Part shown: positions 6,074 to 7,327 of the stretch, in pieces
Layout: each line of letters opens with the position of its first letter
How positions within the stretch are numbered: the first letter of the stretch is position 1
DNA from: an uncultured Candidatus Melainabacteria bacterium
Lineage (GTDB): Bacteria > Cyanobacteriota > Vampirovibrionia > Gastranaerophilales > Gastranaerophilaceae
Reading direction: 5' to 3'
Assembly (NCBI GenBank): GCA_934675225.1
Contig: CAKUQA010000057.1
Span: 1-7,327 of the forward strand
DNA: 7,327 nucleotides
The notes under the pieces: model-generated
The model's database searches: none
The model's input: the letters and a program-made list of their open reading frames with translations, nothing else
What the model was told of the DNA's origin: nothing
Translations under genes and position numbers: made by a program

Positions 6074-6646
6074 ATGAAAAGTTCAACTATCAGAAGATCA
6101 AATTTATCTAGGGAAAAGATGGCTGTATTGGAAGCTTTGTCTAAATATAAGCATGATGGGCTTGATAATTCCCCAAATGTTTACGTTAGACCAAATAGAG
6201 AACGTGAACTTGATATGCTTTGGCAAAATTTTAAAGTAAACCAAAAACCTGATAAAACACCAAGCGTTTATCTCGCTGCAGGTTTTATTGTTGGTGCTGT
6301 TGTAATGTTGGTTTTAGTTGTTTTGATATGCTTCTCTGCAAACGGAGTAAGCATGCTTAAAGATAAGACTACAACTGCTCCAGCTCCGGTTAAAGCTAAA
6401 AAAGAAAAATTAAGTTTAAACTTTATTCCTTCTACTGCTGAAAAATCAGAACCAACAGAATCAAATGAAATTTACACTGTTCAAAGTGGAGATACTATGG
6501 AAAGTATCTTGATAAGATTTTACGGCACATATAGCAAGGAAAAAGAATCTCTTGTAATGAAAACAAATAATATGACAAATCCGAATAAGTTAAGTATCGG
6601 ACAAAAATTAACTATTCCTGTTGAAGAAAAACAAGAACAAGAGTAA
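6074..6646 (+). CDS. Single-pass membrane protein with C-terminal LysM domain
   Basis: This 190-residue protein is probably anchored in the inner membrane with a peptidoglycan-binding domain outside. Residues 1-64 are polar and cytoplasmic by prediction (MKSSTIRRSNLSREK onward). About 65-90 is one strongly hydrophobic helix. A Thr/Ala/Pro/Lys-rich linker leads to a LysM domain at 133-182 (YTVQSGDTMESILIRFYG ... NKLSIGQKLTIP), a fold that binds GlcNAc-containing glycans such as peptidoglycan. The same frame stays open to a TTG at 6011, which would add 21 residues. I prefer ATG 6074 because AGGG at 6061-6064 lies 9 nt before it, the TTG has no ribosome binding site, and the TTG falls in a predicted -35 box. 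The gene stands alone between the repeats and its own terminator. Its specific role is unknown; the topology suits a cell-wall or division accessory protein, but that is inference. Confidence 0.85.
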   Translation: MKSSTIRRSNLSREKMAVLEALSKYKHDGLDNSPNVYVRPNRERELDMLWQNFKVNQKPDKTPSVYLAAGFIVGAVVMLVLVVLICFSANGVSMLKDKTTTAPAPVKAKKEKLSLNFIPSTAEKSEPTESNEIYTVQSGDTMESILIRFYGTYSKEKESLVMKTNNMTNPNKLSIGQKLTIPVEEKQEQE

Positions 6647-6664
6647 AAAATTTAACTGAATTTA

Positions 6665-6699
6665 AAAAAAAGATCGATTAAAAAAATCGGTCTTTTTTT
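6665..6699. terminator. Bidirectional rho-independent terminator between LysM gene and XRE regulator
   Basis: GATCGATT (6672-6679) pairs with AATCGGTC (6685-6692), including one G-U pair, around an A5 loop. An A-run (6665-6671) precedes the stem and a T-run (6693-6699) follows it, so it can work on both strands. It lies 18 bp after the LysM stop and directly abuts the minus-strand regulator's stop codon at 6701, serving both convergent genes. Confidence 0.88.
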
Positions 6700-6700
6700 A

Positions 6701-6919
6701 TTAAAATTTTAAGTTTAATAATTCTGTAATATCAATTTCAAAAGCACTTGCAATTTTAATTAGTGTAGAAAGTTTGGGGTCAATTGTTCCGCATTCAATT
6801 CGACTAACTGTTCTTGTTGTTAGCCCTGTTTTTAGAGCTAAATTCAGTTGTGAGATTTTACGTTTCCTTCGTTCATATTTTATCTTGTAGCCAAGTTTTA
6901 AAAAATCATCCTCTTGCAT
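6701..6919 (-). CDS. Small XRE/Cro-CI-family DNA-binding regulator
   Basis: The 72-residue protein is a single helix-turn-helix domain of the Cro/CI (HTH_3) type and nothing else. A basic first helix (KLGYKIKYERRKRK, residues 8-21) is followed by helix 2 from Q24 (QLNLALKTG), the turn at G32, recognition helix TTRTVSRIE (34-42), then the family's G-x-x-x-P (44-48) and a closing LSTLIKIASAFEID stretch. It probably binds DNA as a dimer and represses transcription. It is convergent with the LysM gene and divergent from the pilin-like gene, with 88 bp between the two start codons, so the shared intergenic region is the natural place for its operator. No toxin partner or ligand-binding domain is present. 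The start ATG has no strong Shine-Dalgarno sequence, but the domain begins immediately and no better start is visible. Confidence 0.87.
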   Translation of the reverse strand: MQEDDFLKLGYKIKYERRKRKISQLNLALKTGLTTRTVSRIECGTIDPKLSTLIKIASAFEIDITELLNLKF

Positions 6920-6936
6920 TCATATATCTTATATTA

Positions 6937-6965
6937 TTGACAAAAATATTTCGATATACTAAAAT
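6937..6965 (+). promoter_or_regulatory. Predicted strong sigma-70-type promoter for the pilin-like gene
   Basis: Consensus TTGACA (6937-6942) is followed after 17 bp by TAAAAT (6960-6965, 5 of 6 to consensus). Transcription would begin near 6972, leaving a leader of about 36 nt. AAGGAA (6993-6998), 9 nt before ATG 7008, serves as ribosome binding site. Confidence 0.7.
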
Positions 6966-6989
6966 ACATTTACTAGACATAAAGTATAT
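6954..6989. promoter_or_regulatory. Possible operator: inverted repeat ATATACT/AGTATAT
   Basis: ATATACT (6954-6960) and its exact complement AGTATAT (6983-6989) are 22 bp apart. The left arm touches the -10 box and the right arm lies in the leader of the pilin-like gene. The divergent XRE regulator is an obvious candidate to bind here. Such arms can arise by chance in sequence this AT-rich. Confidence 0.3.
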
Positions 6990-7007
6990 TAAAAGGAAAT
7001 AAAAACT

Positions 7008-7327
7008 ATGAAAAATTTTTCAGCATTTACTTTGGCAGAAGTTTTGATTACTCTTGGCGTAATCGGAGTTGTTGCGGCATTAACAATACCAACACTAATG
7101 GCTAAATATGATGAAATGGTTACTATAAATAAAATTAAACGCTCATATTCTGAAATTGCCAATGCCATAGAAATGCGAAAAGCTGAACTGGGAGTCTCTG
7201 ATTATGCCAGTGTTTTTGATACCAGTTTGTCTGAAAAAGAGCAATTAGACGGAATTGTTAAATATTTGAATGTTGTAGAGCGATGTGATTACAATGCAGA
7301 AGGTTGTGGGGGAATTTATAGAATTAA
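7008..7327 (+). CDS. Type IV pilin-like (prepilin N-terminal methylation) protein, 3' end outside window
   Basis: The frame is open from ATG 7008 to the window end (106 codons seen). The N-terminus is a class III (prepilin) signal: MKNFSA, then FTLAEVLITLGVIGVVAALT, a hydrophobic helix carrying the conserved Glu at mature position 5 (E11). A prepilin peptidase (PilD-like) would cut before F7, and the protein would then join a type IV pilus or a related pseudopilus on the cell surface. The residue before the cut is Ala, where Gly is usual. After the helix comes a polar region with heptad-like helix NKIKRSYSEIANAIEM, then C93 and C100 (CDYNAEGC), which may form a disulphide. The start is well supported by AAGGAA 9 nt upstream and a good promoter. 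Whether it is a major pilin, a minor pilin or a secretion pseudopilin cannot be told from this fragment. Confidence 0.9.
   Translation, partial: MKNFSAFTLAEVLITLGVIGVVAALTIPTLMAKYDEMVTINKIKRSYSEIANAIEMRKAELGVSDYASVFDTSLSEKEQLDGIVKYLNVVERCDYNAEGCGGIYRI

Noticed and set aside
6701..6919. Antitoxin of a toxin-antitoxin pair
   Set aside because: No small partner gene overlaps or adjoins it; the neighbours are a convergent LysM protein and a divergent pilin-like gene.

Overview
This is an AT-rich bacterial window that looks chromosomal and mostly housekeeping. The best guess at a host is a non-photosynthetic relative of cyanobacteria (Vampirovibrionia/Melainabacteria, gut Gastranaerophilales type). 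That rests on three weak lines of evidence: low GC, a prepilin N-terminus (FTLAEVLITLG) that I recall as abundant in that lineage, and 7-bp short tandem repeats of a kind known from cyanobacteria. Other AT-rich gut bacteria cannot be excluded.

Layout. Positions 2-292 hold the C-terminal end of murA (peptidoglycan precursor synthesis). Its stop codon overlaps the start of a 113-residue protein of unknown function built from two RWYD-x-DP repeats (292-633). A roughly 100-bp spacer follows, made of inverted arrays of a 7-bp repeat, and then full-length mfd (743-4198; transcription-coupled repair). Only 32 bp later comes a lipoprotein peptidyl-prolyl isomerase of the SurA/PrsA/parvulin type (4231-5394), closed by a strong intrinsic terminator (5419-5450). 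mfd and the isomerase are probably co-transcribed.

Positions 5451-6010 contain no credible gene. They are a mosaic of palindromes and two tandem copies (about 202 bp apart) of a composite repeat. The repeat core carries the same four-heptamer block found upstream of mfd. A terminal hairpin in the two copies shows one compensatory base-pair change.

Positions 6011-6646 hold a single-pass membrane protein with a C-terminal LysM domain. A TTG-initiated frame begins at 6011, but that TTG lies in a good -35 box, so I place the start at ATG 6074. It ends at a terminator (6665-6699) shared back-to-back with a convergent 72-residue XRE-family regulator on the minus strand (6701-6919). Divergent from the regulator, a near-consensus promoter drives a type IV pilin-like gene (7008 to the window end), which is cut off by the window edge.

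I see no defence system, CRISPR array, tRNA, rRNA or intact mobile element. The most interesting material is the repeat family: its tandem copies, its relative upstream of mfd, and a stretch inside the mfd reading frame that resembles one of the intergenic palindromes.
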